Shown here: positions 1 to 11,485 of the stretch, piece after piece | Position numbering within the stretch: position 1 is the stretch's first letter | How the letters are laid out: every line of letters begins with the position of its first letter | Notes under the pieces: generated by a model | Database searches by the model: none | Told to the model about the DNA's origin: nothing | The model's input: only the letters and a program-made list of their open reading frames with translations | Assembly (NCBI GenBank): GCA_037447655.1 | Contig: JBBHKE010000956.1 | Location: forward strand, 171,769-235,768 | DNA: 64,000 nt | Direction: 5' to 3' | Source: Zygnema cylindricum | Lineage: Eukaryota > Streptophyta > Zygnematophyceae > Zygnematales > Zygnemataceae | Translations under genes and position numbers: made by a program

Positions 1-110
1 AGAGAGAGGGAGAGATGGAGAGAGATGGAGAGAGAGAGATGGAGAGAGAGAGATGGAGAGAGAGAGAGAGGGGGGGGATGGAGAGAGGGGGAGAGAGAGA
101 GATAGGCATT
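1..110. repeat. GA-rich low-complexity tract
   Basis: Purine-rich imperfect repeat built on gagagatggaga units with a short G run. No coding potential. It lies inside the putative first intron of the minus-strand gene that begins at 1793. Confidence 0.9.
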
Positions 111-744
111 AGTCTTCCATGCTTTTTATTTTCCTTTTTTAAGGATTACTTATTTAAAACCAAAAATTGGGAATTTTCAAATCAAATATAGAATTGAAAA
201 GCTGAAAATGATACGAAAATATTATCTCTTTTATTAAATTATGGTATTTTGTTATGAAGAATTGTTACGAAATATAACAAAACAGTTTAGGTGAAACAAA
301 AAACTTAATTTGCATTAAAATCGATGTTTTTTTCCCCGAGAGTAGGTTTGTTTCCAACTTAGTTTTCACATTTTTTTAAAGTAAGAAAAAAAAATGGAAA
401 AAAAAAAATGGAGGCATTCTTGTTTAAAAATTAGAAAAAAGCAAAAAAAAAAAGAAAAAAAGGCACTTTTCCACCTAAAGAAACTGAGGAATTTTTAAAT
501 TGAAAATGGAAAAAGAATTAAAAAAAAAAAAAAAGTGTCCAAAAAATATCATTCATGAGAGAGGAGAGGGAGGAGGGGAGAGGGGAGAGGGGATATTTAA
601 TCTTTTGTTTGTTTTTTTGTTTTTTTTGTTTTTTCCCGAATTTGATGTTAACCCATTCAATTGTAAAACATTCATAGACCGCAATATTCAACGGCACTAG
701 TGCGGAATTGCTAATAATATGGATGTGAAAATAGCAATATCCAC
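111..744. other. AT-rich intronic/intergenic DNA, no gene seen
   Basis: Homopolymer-rich AT DNA with another GA-rich patch near 555-595. No exon with plausible splice sites or conserved protein was found. If the 1111-1793 exon model is right, this is intron of that gene, which leaves the window on the left. Confidence 0.6.
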
Positions 745-880
745 ACTGAATTAGTATTACCCACACTGACTTAATTAGTATAATCACAATTAACTTGATT
801 AGTATTATCCACACTAAATTAGTATTATCCACACTAAATTAGTGTTATCCACATTAACTTAAGAGTATTATACACACTAA
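745..880. repeat. Tandem array of a ~19-20 bp unit (attagtattatccacacta)
   Basis: About six or seven degenerate head-to-tail copies of a unit containing TTAGTATTATCCACACTAAA. Two neighbouring copies near 800-840 are almost identical. It is a minisatellite within the presumed first intron of the Ycf49-like gene. Confidence 0.85.
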
Positions 881-1110
881 TAAAATGTTTTTTCATAAAT
901 TGGATGAAAAACGTTTATAAACATCATACCTCCACTGTACGAATGTTTTCAAATATTGTAAGCAATGTCTCCAAATTTTGTATGTCTACTGTAAGAATGT
1001 TCTTTAACATCATATCTCCAATGTAATATGTCTGCAATATAAGAAAGTTTTGAAACATCAGAATGCTTTTAAAAATTGTAATTCCAATGTATAGCCTCAT
1101 ACAAACTCAC

Positions 1111-1793
1111 CATTCTGCAACACTTGACACGTGGATGATCCAGGTTGGCAGCGAAAGCGCATTCGCAGGCTCGGGAGCCAAACTCAGAAACGAACTCAAA
1201 ACCGATACCGCAGACTGACCTTCTGCAGCAGTAGCCATGGCTTCCACGGCATCCGCAGGAGCAGCTGGGAAAACGGAGAGCAAAGAGACTGCAAGTACAA
1301 CTGGAAAGACAGCCGTACATCCAGCAACAGCAAATAGCTTCCAAGCTGGTGATAATATTTCCTCCAAATTTTCTTCTTTCTTTTCTTCTTTCTTTTTTTC
1401 TTTGGAGTGATTTAGAGAAAGAAAGTGGTTTTGGTGTAAAATAAAAGTTACAGGAACTTCTTTACAAATATTTTTATCAGTTAAAGTTGTAAACTGCTGT
1501 GAAGATTCTTGACAAGTACTGTTTTCTGAATCTGTAACTGCTTTGCACATAGAACAGCTTTGTTGAACCGATTTTTCAGTTACAGTTAATCTCCGACCTA
1601 AAAACTTGTTAGCAGTTCTTTTACGCCGAAAACCTAATCTACTTTTAAAATTTTCTGTGTTTTGTACATTAAGATTTGAAGATCTGCAATAGGACGAATA
1701 AAAACGAGAATTCGCTAAAATGTACGGAGAGTCTGCCGGTCCGTGTAAAAAAATCGTACTCGGAGACTGTACGGATAAGGCGAGGGCAGCCAT
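1111..1793 (-). CDS. Ycf49/DUF2499-like plastid protein, first exon (partial gene)
   Basis: The exon starts at ATG 1793-1791 and encodes 227 residues plus two bases. Residues 1-75 are Ser/Arg-rich and poor in acidic residues, like a chloroplast transit peptide. At about residues 150-182 a hydrophobic stretch ends in an Ala-rich APADA motif, resembling a second (thylakoid-type) signal or a membrane anchor. The exon closes with LPTWIIHVSSVAEW, which resembles the start of the Ycf49/DUF2499 domain of cyanobacterial and plastid membrane proteins of unknown function. Reading on meets TGA, but a strong donor (G|GTGAGT) sits exactly there, so an intron is the better explanation. The remaining exons are not in the window, so the intron exceeds 1.1 kb. 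A Lys/Glu-rich linker (about 130-145) and the long N-terminal region are unusual. The domain call rests on 14 residues and is moderate; the gene itself is well supported. Confidence 0.65.
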
Positions 1794-2746
1794 GGTTTGT
1801 CGAGAAAACTGGACAAGAAATGCTCAATTAGGGTTACTAAATTGTATATCGTATCATATTCTGATACATTTTCAGCACGATATATCGAATGCTGCCATTT
1901 CGGCTTCGATATGAACCTCTGATTACGAGTCTCGCACGGAATGTCGTCATACGTTTCTTGCATAGAGGTTTCATTCGTAGTATGCGCACGGTAAAACCCT
2001 TTGAAAAAGAATGCATATGCGCATTATTCAAAATTTCAGATTTTTTAAAATGCGTTGACCGACTTTGACTTAATTATAAAATAAAAATACGAAAAATTTC
2101 ATCAAAAGTACTACTACAACTTAGGATTTCGCAACTTTCGAACAACTCGGAGACATCGGAGTACCCTAGGAAATACAACAGGCGCAATGGAATTAAACAA
2201 TTTTGGTGGCGGAATTAACAGATAACGATCAATATCAGGAGGAGTAAGACAGCTTCAAGGTCACCCATGGCACCTTGCGATAGGACGTACGGATATCCCA
2301 TGCACTAAAGGCGCAGAAGATGACAAACGCCACTTAGCCACTTTCTCCAAGTCATCCCTTCTTCTACATATAGGGAGATGCCTTGTGAACATTGTAATCA
2401 ACTCCCAAAGTAGTCCCTCATTGAAAGGTGTTGCTAATGAGTGACTCACTTAGTTTATCATGCAATTGAAGTAAGAGATGCATCCGAGTGAGGGTCAGAA
2501 GTGTAAGGGAAGAATAAGTAAAAGATATGAGATATATGGCAAAGTGAGAGAAGAGATGCAACGAGTAAGTAGAGTCAGAGTGAGAGTTTGTATTCAAAAG
2601 TCTTGGGATAAACATATGGATTATTTGGTCGATGTAATTTGTTGTGATTTGTTAACTGTTTATTTGTAAGCTTCCATTGTATGAGGTTGTGGTATCATCT
2701 ATGGGAATTTTTATCAATCCTTTTAACAATTGGTATCGATACATGT
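1794..2746. other. Intergenic DNA with a weak hAT-like scrap; no gene
   Basis: Upstream side of the Ycf49-like gene and left flank of element B. Around 1836-1912 are TATATCG/CGATATATCG words like those of the hAT-like MITE family at 22181, too short to delimit. The last five bases (2742-2746, CATGT) are the target duplication of element B. No conserved coding sequence was seen. Confidence 0.5.
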
Positions 2747-3406
2747 TGTTGGGATATTATCGTTTCGCGTCATTTCGCGAAGCGTCATACCAACATTCAT
2801 TTGTTGGACGTGAAGTGTCACGTCATCATACAAATTGTACGACGTCGTTTCGTGGTGGTACTTTTGATATCCGCGAATGAAATGTACTATTTCGTTTTGC
2901 GTGACTTTTGTTTGCGTGCACAGGTGTTTGTTTTTGCGTGCAGGTGTTTTCGTGTGACGACACGTGTTTAAGTCAACGTTTGGAGTTAGTCGTTTCGAAG
3001 GAAGGAAGCGCGTGCTACTTTCTTCGTGGAAACATCTTTGCAGTGTGCACAGTCAGCTAGGGACAAACTTCGTCGCTACGCTAAGTCCTACTTGTCTTAC
3101 CTTGTTGTCTCTTAGTGAAAAGTAGCGAGTATATAGACAGCAGTGTATATGTGCAGAGTATATTCTATAATATTGTATCGCATGTATTAATTTTCTTAGA
3201 TGATTAATCTTGGAGTAAGAGATTATTTGAAGAAGAGAGAGGTGAGAGAGAAGAGTGAAGAGTGATGATGTAAAGAGGCTTCGGCCAAGAACACTTATGA
3301 TTCTTTTTGGATGAATATTCTTCTTGTTTATTATGAGCTTCCGCTGTGTAATGATTTATGTTTTATGAATTATTTTAAGTGAAACTCTTTTGCTTAAGAT
3401 CCTACA
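2747..3406 (+). repeat. Element B 5' LTR
   Basis: Matches 8142-8800 along its whole length. TG...CA ends, preceded by CATGT and followed directly by the primer-binding site. Contains a GA-rich stretch before U5. Confidence 0.95.
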
Positions 3407-3408
3407 AT

Positions 3409-3420
3409 TGGTATCGGAGC
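3409..3420 (+). promoter_or_regulatory. Element B primer-binding site (tRNA-iMet 3' end type)
   Basis: TGGTATCGGAGC starts two bases after the 5' LTR. It is one base from TGGTATCAGAGC, the usual plant copia site complementary to the 3' end of initiator tRNA-Met. Confidence 0.85.
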
Positions 3421-3448
3421 TAGTGCTTCGGAGATAGAGAGGGAGCGC

Positions 3449-4735
3449 ATGGGGAGGAAGAAGAATAGAAATACTCCTTCCCCCATGTCGACTTCGGAGA
3501 GAGCAAGAGAGTTCAGTTTTTCGGGTTCTCAATTTGAGGAGACTCAAAATACGGAGAGAAAATTTGAGGAGATGTTTGATACATTAATGAGATATGTAGA
3601 TTCACGATTTCAAACTCAATCTAGTGGGAAAAGAGAATTTGCTTCATTTCAGGCTGCCGATCCATTTAGTGGAGGAGCTAATGAGAGTGAGATAAAAAAG
3701 AGAATTAGGAAGGGTAAAGCAAAGATAGAGGAAGATTCAGATTTTGAAGAGGCATTGGATAATGAAAATGATTATAATATGTCGGGGAAATTCGTGGTCT
3801 TTAATGGCACCAATTATGCGATTTGGAAGAAATCTATTTCAAATCAACTTATCCTCAAGAGGCTTTGGAGGATTGTCAATCGATAGGAGAAGATGCCAAC
3901 GGAGAGTAAGGCACGTGCTCAATGGAGATTGAAGGATATTGCGGCAACGACCAGTTTGATGAAGAACTGCACTTCTTCCGTGCTTGATCATTTCCTCGCT
4001 CACAAAACGGCCCATGAGTGTTGGCAAGCACTTGAGGAGCAATATGAGAAAGGCGTTGAAAACAAGGGTCAATATTTTTATACCGACTTTATGAATTTTA
4101 AAATCAAGTCAAATGAATCGATGGACGATGCCGTGAAGCGCTTCAACATTATACTCGAGCAATTACTCAACAATGGTCGAGTTATTTTGGATGCGGATAA
4201 ATTAAGCGTTTTTCTTAACGCTTTACCGGACAAGCTTTCGCATCCTAAAGTTGTTTTACGAGCGAAGGCGGATAATACTTTCGGATTCACCGTTAATTTT
4301 ATCAAAATGTCGGAGGGAACTCCATCGGTTTCTTCAAGTGGAGGAGGAGGAGTTCTCCACTCTACTACTCCCGAAACCCCGGGTCTTAACTTTGCTGGTG
4401 GTAGAGGAGGTGGCCCGAGAGGTGGTGGTGGCGGCCGAGGCAACAAGAAGGAGCAAGGTCGTCCACCGAAGGTCCCTTCGGATCTTTCCAATGTGACATG
4501 CTACCGGTGTAACCGGCTTGGACATTTGTCTTCATCTTGTCCGGATAAGGTTAAGAAATGTCATTTTTGAAGTAAGTGGGGGCATACGATTTCTCAATAT
4601 TATGCAAAGAGTGGAGATTCCGGAGGTGGAAGAGGAGGTAGAGGAGGTGATAGAGGCGCCCGAGGTGGCCGCCGAGGAGGAGGCCGCGGCGGCGGTAGAG
4701 GTTATGGTAATGCAAATAACTTTGACTAAGGTAAT
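3449..4735 (+). pseudogene. Element B gag (broken)
   Basis: The reading frame starts at ATG 3449, the first ATG after the PBS. It encodes a retrotransposon Gag: an N-terminal charged region, a UBN2-like central region (KFVVFNGTNYAIWKKS), a Gly-rich linker and a first CCHC zinc knuckle (CYRCNRLGHLSSSC). A second knuckle lacks its second Cys because a TGA stop (4568-4570) falls there. An in-frame TAG (3884-3886) breaks the N-terminal half, and a TAA lies near 4728 before the protease. The same frame runs on into pol, so Gag-Pol was probably one frame originally. Confidence 0.85.
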
Positions 4736-5560
4736 GAACCCGGTGATGTTTTTCCGGTGCTTAACCTTACCCTTGATTCGGTGAGTAGTGAAGGAAATTT
4801 AGAGAAGGAGTGGATTATTGATACGGGGGCATCTCACCATGTTTGCACAGATGCTACCTTGTTTGATGATATGAGGGAACTCACGGTTACAAAGTGAATT
4901 ACAGTTGCAAGCGGCCATGTCATTTCGGTTAGAACGGTTGGAACGGTTTGGCTTTATCTTCTTTCATGGGATAATGATGGGAAAGAGAGATCGACGGAGC
5001 ATTGTCTTCAAAATACTCTTTACATTCCGGACGGTTTGGTTAATTTGTTAAGCGTTCCATAAATCCAAAAGAGTGGTGGAAGCTTACTTGCGAGAGGTGA
5101 TCAATCTATTGAGATTTGGAATGAGAAGGGGAATGTAACTGGAGAAGGAGTTGTAACGGATGCGAATCATAGTCGGCTCTTATGGAGGAGGCCGAAATCT
5201 AAAGTTCCCACCGAGGGAATTTCACACCAAATTTCGGAGTTGAAAGGTGATCTTACCTTATGGCATCGTCGAATGTGTCACACATCCGAGGTAAGTTTGA
5301 AGAAGATGATTCGTCATTCTTCGTTGAGGGGTTTGGACCTCACATCCGGTGAGAAGGTGAATGGATGTGGGGGATGTAGCAAAAGACGTCAAATTCAGAA
5401 ATCCCATCCGAATAAAGACATCAAGCATCGAGCTCAAAGTCCTTTGGAGGTTGTCCACATTGATCTTTGTGGACATATTAAACCCGAGACAATTGGAGGT
5501 AACAAGTATACTTTGGTGATTGTCGATGACTTCTCCCGGAAGTCAGGGTGTATTTATTGA
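4736..5560 (+). pseudogene. Element B protease and integrase N-terminus (broken)
   Basis: An aspartic protease motif (IIDTGASHHVC) lies at about 4815, followed by the GAG-pre-integrase HHCC zinc-binding region (LWHRRMCHTSEV ... CGGCSKRR) and the first catalytic Asp (VHIDLCG). In-frame TGA (4895) and TAA (5060) look like TGG and CAA codons changed by one transition. A frameshift follows the DDFSRK motif just before 5560. Confidence 0.85.
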
Positions 5561-6170
5561 AAACGAAATCGGATGCATTTGAAAAATTAAAAGAATGGCA
5601 TGTAATGGCCGAAAGGCAAATTGATAAGAAACTTAAATCCATTCGTTCGGATAATGGAGGGGAGTTTGTTGTTTTTGAGGGGCATTGAAAAGAGTGGGGG
5701 ATAAGGCATCAATTCACGACGTCTTATTCTCCGGAGTCAAATGGAGTGGCCGAGATGAAGAATCGTACCTTACAAGAAATGGTCCGTGCGATGGTTCATA
5801 GCTCCGAACGAGAGATGTTTTTGTGGGGAGATGCGATTCTTACGGCGAATTATATTTGTAACTGAAGACTCACTTCGGTTTCCGGAAGTAAAACACTAGA
5901 GGAGTTATGGAGTGGGAGAAAGCCCACGGTTCATCATTTGAGAATTTGGGGATGTCATGCTACGGTTTATGTGGAATCAATTAAGAGGAAAGGGAAATTT
6001 GCACCAAGGAGTTGGCCCGGAATTTTGATTGGATATAGTGCGAAGGGGAGTTTATACCGAGTATATGATCCGGCTCGTCACACTGTGGAGGAATCTCGGA
6101 ATGTGGATTTTCATGAAGATCTCAAATTCGCCATGAATTCCGTTGGGAAATTTATATTTTTATGAGGAGA
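5561..6170 (+). pseudogene. Element B integrase core and C-terminus (broken)
   Basis: Continues integrase in a new frame: the second catalytic Asp in RSDNGGEF, the Glu in YSPESNGVAE, and the later GCHATVYVES region with ILIGYSAKGS. TGA codons at 5686 and 5863 sit where Trp is expected in the family. The frame is lost again in the Lys/Glu-rich linker near 6160. Confidence 0.8.
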
Positions 6171-8108
6171 GTGAAATTGAGAGTTTTCCGTTCATTGGGG
6201 ATTCGGAATCCGATGTGCAACCAAATGATAAAACTAAGAAAAAGAATTTGAAGAAATCGGTTGAAATTGAATTTGAAAGTAAGAGTAATGGATCTTTGGA
6301 TTCCCGAGTGCCTTCGAACATTCGAAAATCTCAAGCTCTAAATCGAGTACTAAGTCGAGTGAGAAGGAAATTGAAATTGAATCCGAGGAAGAGAAAAAAG
6401 AAAAGGAGGAGGAGCAAGTTATTTGGAGGAGCTCTCGGATTACAAAGGGGAAGAAACCGGAGAAACTCACTTACGATCGAAAAGGGGATAATGCATCAAA
6501 TTCACATTATTTTCTTTCCGATGCTAAGGAGACGGAGTTTCTTTTGTAGCAATCACTTACGGAGAACATGACCGGCGACCCTCAATCTTATGTCGAGGCT
6601 AAGAGGTTGGTTGATTGGGAGAGTAAGTGGAAACCGGCGTGGGAGAAAGAATTTAAGTCGGTGGTTGATAATCGAACTTTGAGGAAGGGAAATTACCGGA
6701 GGGGAAAAAGGCGATTGATGCAAAGTGGGTCTTTAAAACCAAAACTGGAGCGTCGGGTGAAATAATTAAGTACAAGGCAAGGCTTTTTTGCCAGGGATTC
6801 CAACAACGTGACGGAATCGATTTTAAGGAGACTTATGCTCCTGAGGTGAAGTTCGACTCACTACGGATTATTATTGCAATTGCAGCGATGGGGAAGAAGC
6901 ACGTCCATCAAATGGACGTTGAAACCGCGTTTTTAAATGGTGAGTTGGAGGAAGAGGAATATATGAAGGTACGGGAAGGTGTCTCTCCTTTGCAAGAAGG
7001 AAATGTATGGCGTTTGCGAAAGTCATTATATGGTTTGAAACAAGCACTACGCACTTGGTATTTGAGGCTTCATCAAGTACTATTGAAGTTTGGATTTGTA
7101 CGGAATACGTCCGATTTTGGAGTTTACGTGAAAGGTGAAGGAGTTGACCAAATCATCTTTTCCGTTTATGTGGATGATTTCTTGATGGCATGCGACAAGT
7201 TAGAGCACATTAGTGAGCTGAAACGTTACCTTGGTTTACATTTCAAAGTAATAGATCTTGGAGAGGTACGATATATTTTGGGGATTCAAGTGATACGTGA
7301 CAAGGAGGGGAACATTAAATTGAGTCAAGCTCAATATTGTAAGGAGATTTTGGAGAGATTTTGTATGTTTGACGCGAAACCGCTTTCTACACCGTTGGCT
7401 GCAAACCTACACATTCGTAAGTTTGAAGAGGAGGATTCTATCGACGTACCATATCGAGAGGCGGTTGGTTCACTTATGTACCTTAGCGTTGGTACTCGTC
7501 CAGATATTTCAGCCGAGATTTTTATCGTCAGCCGTTATTCTCACAAGCCAAAGAAGGCACACTAGGAGGTCGTACGACGTATCTTTCGATACTTGGTTGG
7601 TACGATAAATCTTGGACTTTTGTTTACTTCTGACAAAAATTCTTTGGAGTGTGTTGGGTATTGTGACGCGGATTGGGGCGGCGATTTTGATTCAAGCAAG
7701 TCCACGTCAGGATATGCATTTATCTTTGGAGGAGCTGCGATCTCGTGGAGTTCTAGGCTACAACCTACGGTTGCGTTGAGTTCCACAGAATTTGAGAACA
7801 TGGTTGCGTGTCATGCATCTAAATCTTCGATTTAGATTAAAGAGATGTTACGTGAGTTAAGCGTTCCTATTGGTTGTATGACAATTTATTTTGACAGCAT
7901 GAGTTCGATGGCGTTGGCGGAAAAACCCAGTGTTTCACAAGAGGACGAAACACATCAAGATCCAATGGCATTTTGTAAGAGATTTGGTTACGGCGAACCA
8001 GATTGTATTTTCGTACGTACCAACAAAATAGGAGGCGGTAGATTTGCTGACGAAAGCGCTACGCATGATGTATTTGAGAGGGGGCGACTAAAACTTGGAT
8101 TTTTTTGA
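6171..8108 (+). pseudogene. Element B reverse transcriptase and RNase H (broken)
   Basis: The RT palm (QMDVETAFLNGELEEEEY), SLYGLKQ and the catalytic YVDD box (VYVDDFLMAC) are all present, followed by RNase H with YCDADWGGDFDSSKSTSGY and the DSMSSMALAEKP region. In-frame TAG codons near 7563 and 7833 and frameshifts between 6160 and 6846 break it. Domain order RT then RNase H after integrase is the copia arrangement. Confidence 0.88.
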
Positions 8109-8129
8109 AGAGTTTGGCGATTACGACAA

Positions 8130-8141
8130 TAAGAGTGGGAT
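8130..8141 (+). promoter_or_regulatory. Element B polypurine tract
   Basis: A purine-rich string (aagagtgggat) abuts the start of the 3' LTR, as expected for plus-strand priming. Confidence 0.65.
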
Positions 8142-8800
8142 TGTTGGGATATTGTCGTTTCGCGTCATTTTTCGAAGCGTCATACCAACATTTATTTGTT
8201 GGACGTGAAGTGTCACGTCATTATACAAATTGTACGACGTCGTTTCGTGGCAGTACTTTTGATATCCGCGAACGAAATGTACTATTTCGTTATGCGTGAC
8301 TTTTGTTTGCGTGCGCAGGTGTTTGTTTTTGCGTGCACGTGTTTTCGTGTGACGACACGTGTTTAAGTCAACGTTTGGAGTTAGTCGTTTCGAGAAAGGA
8401 AGCGCGTGCTACTTTTTTCATGGAAACGTCTTTGCAATGTGCACAGTCAGCTAGGGACAAACTTCGTCGCTACGCTAAGTCCTGCTTGTCTTACCTTGTT
8501 GTCTCTTAGTGCAGAGTAGCGAGTATATAGACAGCAGTGTATATGTGCAGAGTATATTTTACTATATTGTATTGCATGTATTAATTTTCTTAGATGATTA
8601 ATCTTGGAGTAAGAGATTATTTGAAGAAGAGAGAGGAGAGAGAGAAGAGTGAAGAGTGATGATGTAAAGAGGCTTCGGCCAAGAACACTTATAATTCTTT
8701 TTGGCTGAATATTCCCCTTGTTTTTTATGAGCTTCCGCTGTGTAATGATTTATGTTTTATGGATTATTTTAAGTGAAACTCTTTTGCTTAAGATCCTACA
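8142..8800 (+). repeat. Element B 3' LTR
   Basis: 659 bp, collinear with the 5' LTR with scattered substitutions, mostly transitions. Followed by the CATGT target duplicate. Confidence 0.95.
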
Positions 8801-8805
8801 CATGT

Positions 8806-9314
8806 TAGTGCTCCAATTTCCTAGTGAAAAGCTATAGTTTGTGTGTTACAGTGATTGAGGGAGTAAGAGCCAAGGGAAATAAAGTTACACCATCTCTTGA
8901 TATGCTTTCCTGTGTGTTTAGTGAGGGCGGAAAAAGTTTGGGAGGTGTAAGGAGTTAAGGAGGATTTGTTACGTGAATTGTCAAACAAGGTGCTAAAAAA
9001 CGTTGATGTGAGAATTTAGAATGAATTTAGAGGAGAAGTGACAAGTATTTAGTGTCGAACAAATCGTATCTAAGTCCTTGCAATAAGAGTTTAAAGGGTT
9101 AGAAGGAACTCGTTAAACAAAAACCGCAAATAAGTCAAAAAGGAAAAGAAAACAAAAGCTACGAATAATTCGAATGAGAAAAGTAAAGAGAAAACAAATG
9201 CGAAGAAAGCAGTGTAGAATAAATAGAAAAGGGAAGAGGCCATAGATGATTCTAACGGTGATGAATGGCAACTTATACGATAGGTGTATGCCTTCGTGGA
9301 AGTAGGGAAGAATA
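8806..9314. other. Intergenic DNA, nothing recognised
   Basis: Follows the target duplicate of element B. AT-rich, no conserved coding sequence, splice structure or repeat identified. Confidence 0.5.
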
Positions 9315-9990
9315 ATGTTCACAAAAAGACATGAAAACCACATTTTTGAAGGGCGACTTATAACAACAGGTGTACTTCAACGTCTTCAAAGGTCTGATGT
9401 TATCGGTACGTTATGGCCGCTTCACAACTCCCTCTACAAGTTAAAGCAAACACTAGTGTTGGGTATCGGGTTAATTCATATCGCGATAATTTTGATATTT
9501 GATATATCGAATATCGATCGAGCAAATTCCTCGATTCCTCGTACCGGGACCAACATAAATTATCGCGATGTATATCGCAAAAAATGGGTGTCTGTACAGT
9601 CATTGTACGGAAAATCGTACGGATATTTGAGACCCCCCCCCACTAAGCGGGGGGAGGGGGGGGGGTGGGAAAAAAAATGAAAATTTTAAATATTTTTATG
9701 GTTCGATATATCGGCGATACGATATATTGGCGATCTATCGATTATCGGGTACCTGAATTCGATATATATTCGATGAGGTTGTAACGAGAATTTTACAATA
9801 TCAAGTGAGAACGGTAAACTTTGGACTTCTTTTTAATAAAAAAAAAGATCTTTGCAGTATATTGGTTATATTTACAATTATTGGAGAGGATATTTTAAAT
9901 TGGGGGTGTATTTTGTTCATTGGAGAGATTGAGCCTTCAGACGAGGGTTGCCTCAAGTCCGCCAAGCTGAATGCATGGTTTTATTAAAGC
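9315..9990 (+). pseudogene. Degenerate copia RT/RNase H remnant split by a hAT-like fragment
   Basis: Translation around 9405-9450 gives LWPLHNSLYKLKQT, resembling the RT segment around SLYGLKQ. After the hAT-like insertion, 9805-9880 gives RTVNFGLLFNKKKDLCSIL, similar to the segment before RNase H in element B (GTINLGLLFTSDKNSLE). Both pieces are short and decayed, so this is a suggestive relic only. Confidence 0.4.
9454..9760. mobile_element. hAT-like MITE fragment
   Basis: Begins TAGTGTTGGGTATCGGG, close to the terminal inverted repeat of the complete copy at 22181-22665, and contains the same ATATCGCGATAA and TATCGGCGATA words. The right end and an 8-bp duplication could not be found, so it is probably truncated. 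Confidence 0.55.
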
Positions 9991-10746
9991 GTACATGTAT
10001 ATAAAAGAAATGTTGATTGAGTTGAGGGAATCTGTTGGGTTTTTCAATTTTTTTATGGATAGTGTAAGTTTTTTGCCTTTGTGAAAAGTTTAGGAACGGA
10101 AAGAGGATTGTGAAAGACGTTATCGAATCGTTTGTCGACGATATATCAAACTGGCGGATAGTGTGGGTTAACGTTGGAGATTGGCGATCTTCTTCAAGTC
10201 CTTATAAGTTTGGTTGTATGGGCGGTTCTCGTCTTGTATACTAGGAGGTCTGGTTTAAATTGTTTTGTTACTTAATACTGTAGTATAATTTTTGTTTTGT
10301 CTAAGAGTTAGGTGGACGGAGGTGTTTTTTTTGACGCATGTTCGATGCGCCGATATTTAGTTTGTTTTGTAGGAACGTTGTTTTGTAGACATAATGGAGA
10401 AAGAGAGAGTGAGAGCGAAAGATGGAGGACATTTTGTTGTGATGAAACCTTCGATTAATTTATTATTGTTCGCATATCCTCCCTATTCATTTGTATGTGA
10501 TTCTTTTTGATGATTTCGCTTGTCGAGTGATTTCTTGCATTCTTGTGGTATACATCAATCCTATCAAAACTTTTAAGTGTCTAAGAGTACGGTACTGTAG
10601 TACGATAGAATCAAGGAATGGATACTAAAGTTGCTTCTTGTACATGCGGCACGGATCTTCTTGTCAGATTGTACATGCACAATGAAACATTTGTTCCTAA
10701 CAAGCTCTTTGTGCATTGAAGTTCCCATTCCAATTTTATTTTATTT
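9991..10746. other. Intergenic DNA, no gene seen
   Basis: AT-rich sequence with a short GA-rich patch near 10393-10430. No supportable coding region or repeat. Confidence 0.5.
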
Positions 10747-11140
10747 TAGTATTGTGTATCAATAGCCCTTTGCCGATAACCGATATGTACCTTTTTTGAC
10801 CTACCGTTAATCGACATATAGGCTCGATATATCGGTAAAGGAATTATCGCTATGAGATCCCTATATATTATGATCGATTAACGATAATTATATTGCCGAT
10901 AACTATCGACAATAACTGCTTACTGTCGTATGGAATGAATTGTGAAAAAATTCCAAAAGCCCCCCCGCCAGCACGATATCTCCGTACTCATTCTGTACTA
11001 TATTCCCCCAAGTCTCCAACCCTCGCTCAACCGACAATTATTGGCGCTAATTTTTGTTGGTTACGGAGCGATGAATCGGGACCCCCTCACCGTTCGATAA
11101 ACGTTAATAACGGCTATCGATTTTTCACAGAAATTACCCG
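10747..11140. mobile_element. hAT-like MITE, diverged copy
   Basis: Left edge TAGTATTGTGTATCAATAG and right edge TTACCCGATACACAAAT are opposed relics of the TAGTGTTGTGTATCGG terminus seen at 22181. The interior is dense in CGATAT/TATCGG words. Boundaries are approximate and no clear 8-bp duplication survives. Confidence 0.5.
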
Positions 11141-11214
11141 ATACACAAATCTAATTTATTCACAATTCTTTTAAAAAAAAAAAATTGTTGGATTTTTTAT
11201 TGGTCGCTTGTCTA

Positions 11215-11485
11215 TTTTGCGGTATACTGCTCCGCGCGGAGAGCAAACCGCCGGTACAGGCCGAAACGAGGAGACTCACGGAGGGTCCAGGAGAGAAACA
11301 CCGGCCGCAAGATAACCTCGCGGAGACTCCCGCGGATGCCGGTTCGACACATTTCGAATTGGCCCGCGAAGACGTCACCGGGCCAGGTATACCTGTCGCC
11401 GGGCCAGGTATACCTTTATTAGCTGGCGGCATACGGCGTCTCGCGGGAGGACGCAAACGGATAAATAGGTGCTTTCGCGGCGGGC
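11215..11485. other. GC-rich island with an internal 17-bp direct repeat
   Basis: Abrupt GC-rich segment in AT-rich surroundings. Two identical copies of GCCGGGCCAGGTATACCT-type sequence sit 20 bp apart near 11378-11414. Open on both strands, but no product is recognised. It could be an LTR piece of an unrelated element or a CpG-rich unique segment. Confidence 0.5.

Larger units (their letters stand above)
2747..8800 (+). mobile_element. Element B: full-length Ty1/copia LTR retrotransposon, decayed
   Basis: A 6054-bp element with two LTRs (660 and 659 bp) beginning TGTTGGGATA and ending GATCCTACA, flanked by a perfect 5-bp target duplication CATGT (2742-2746 and 8801-8805). The internal order Gag, protease, integrase, RT, RNase H defines Ty1/copia. 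The LTRs differ at very roughly 5% of sites by eye, so the insertion is older than element A. The coding region carries several stops and at least two frameshifts and cannot be functional. It uses a standard 3'-end tRNA-Met PBS, unlike the other copia elements in the window, so it belongs to a different lineage. Confidence 0.95.

Noticed and set aside
500-832. Overlapping open frames near the left edge
   Set aside because: Lys- and Phe-rich translations of A/T runs. No domain, and they lie in an apparent intron.
2677-2971. Frames spanning the left end of element B
   Set aside because: They cross the LTR boundary and recur in both LTRs at 8105-8509. Not conserved as protein.
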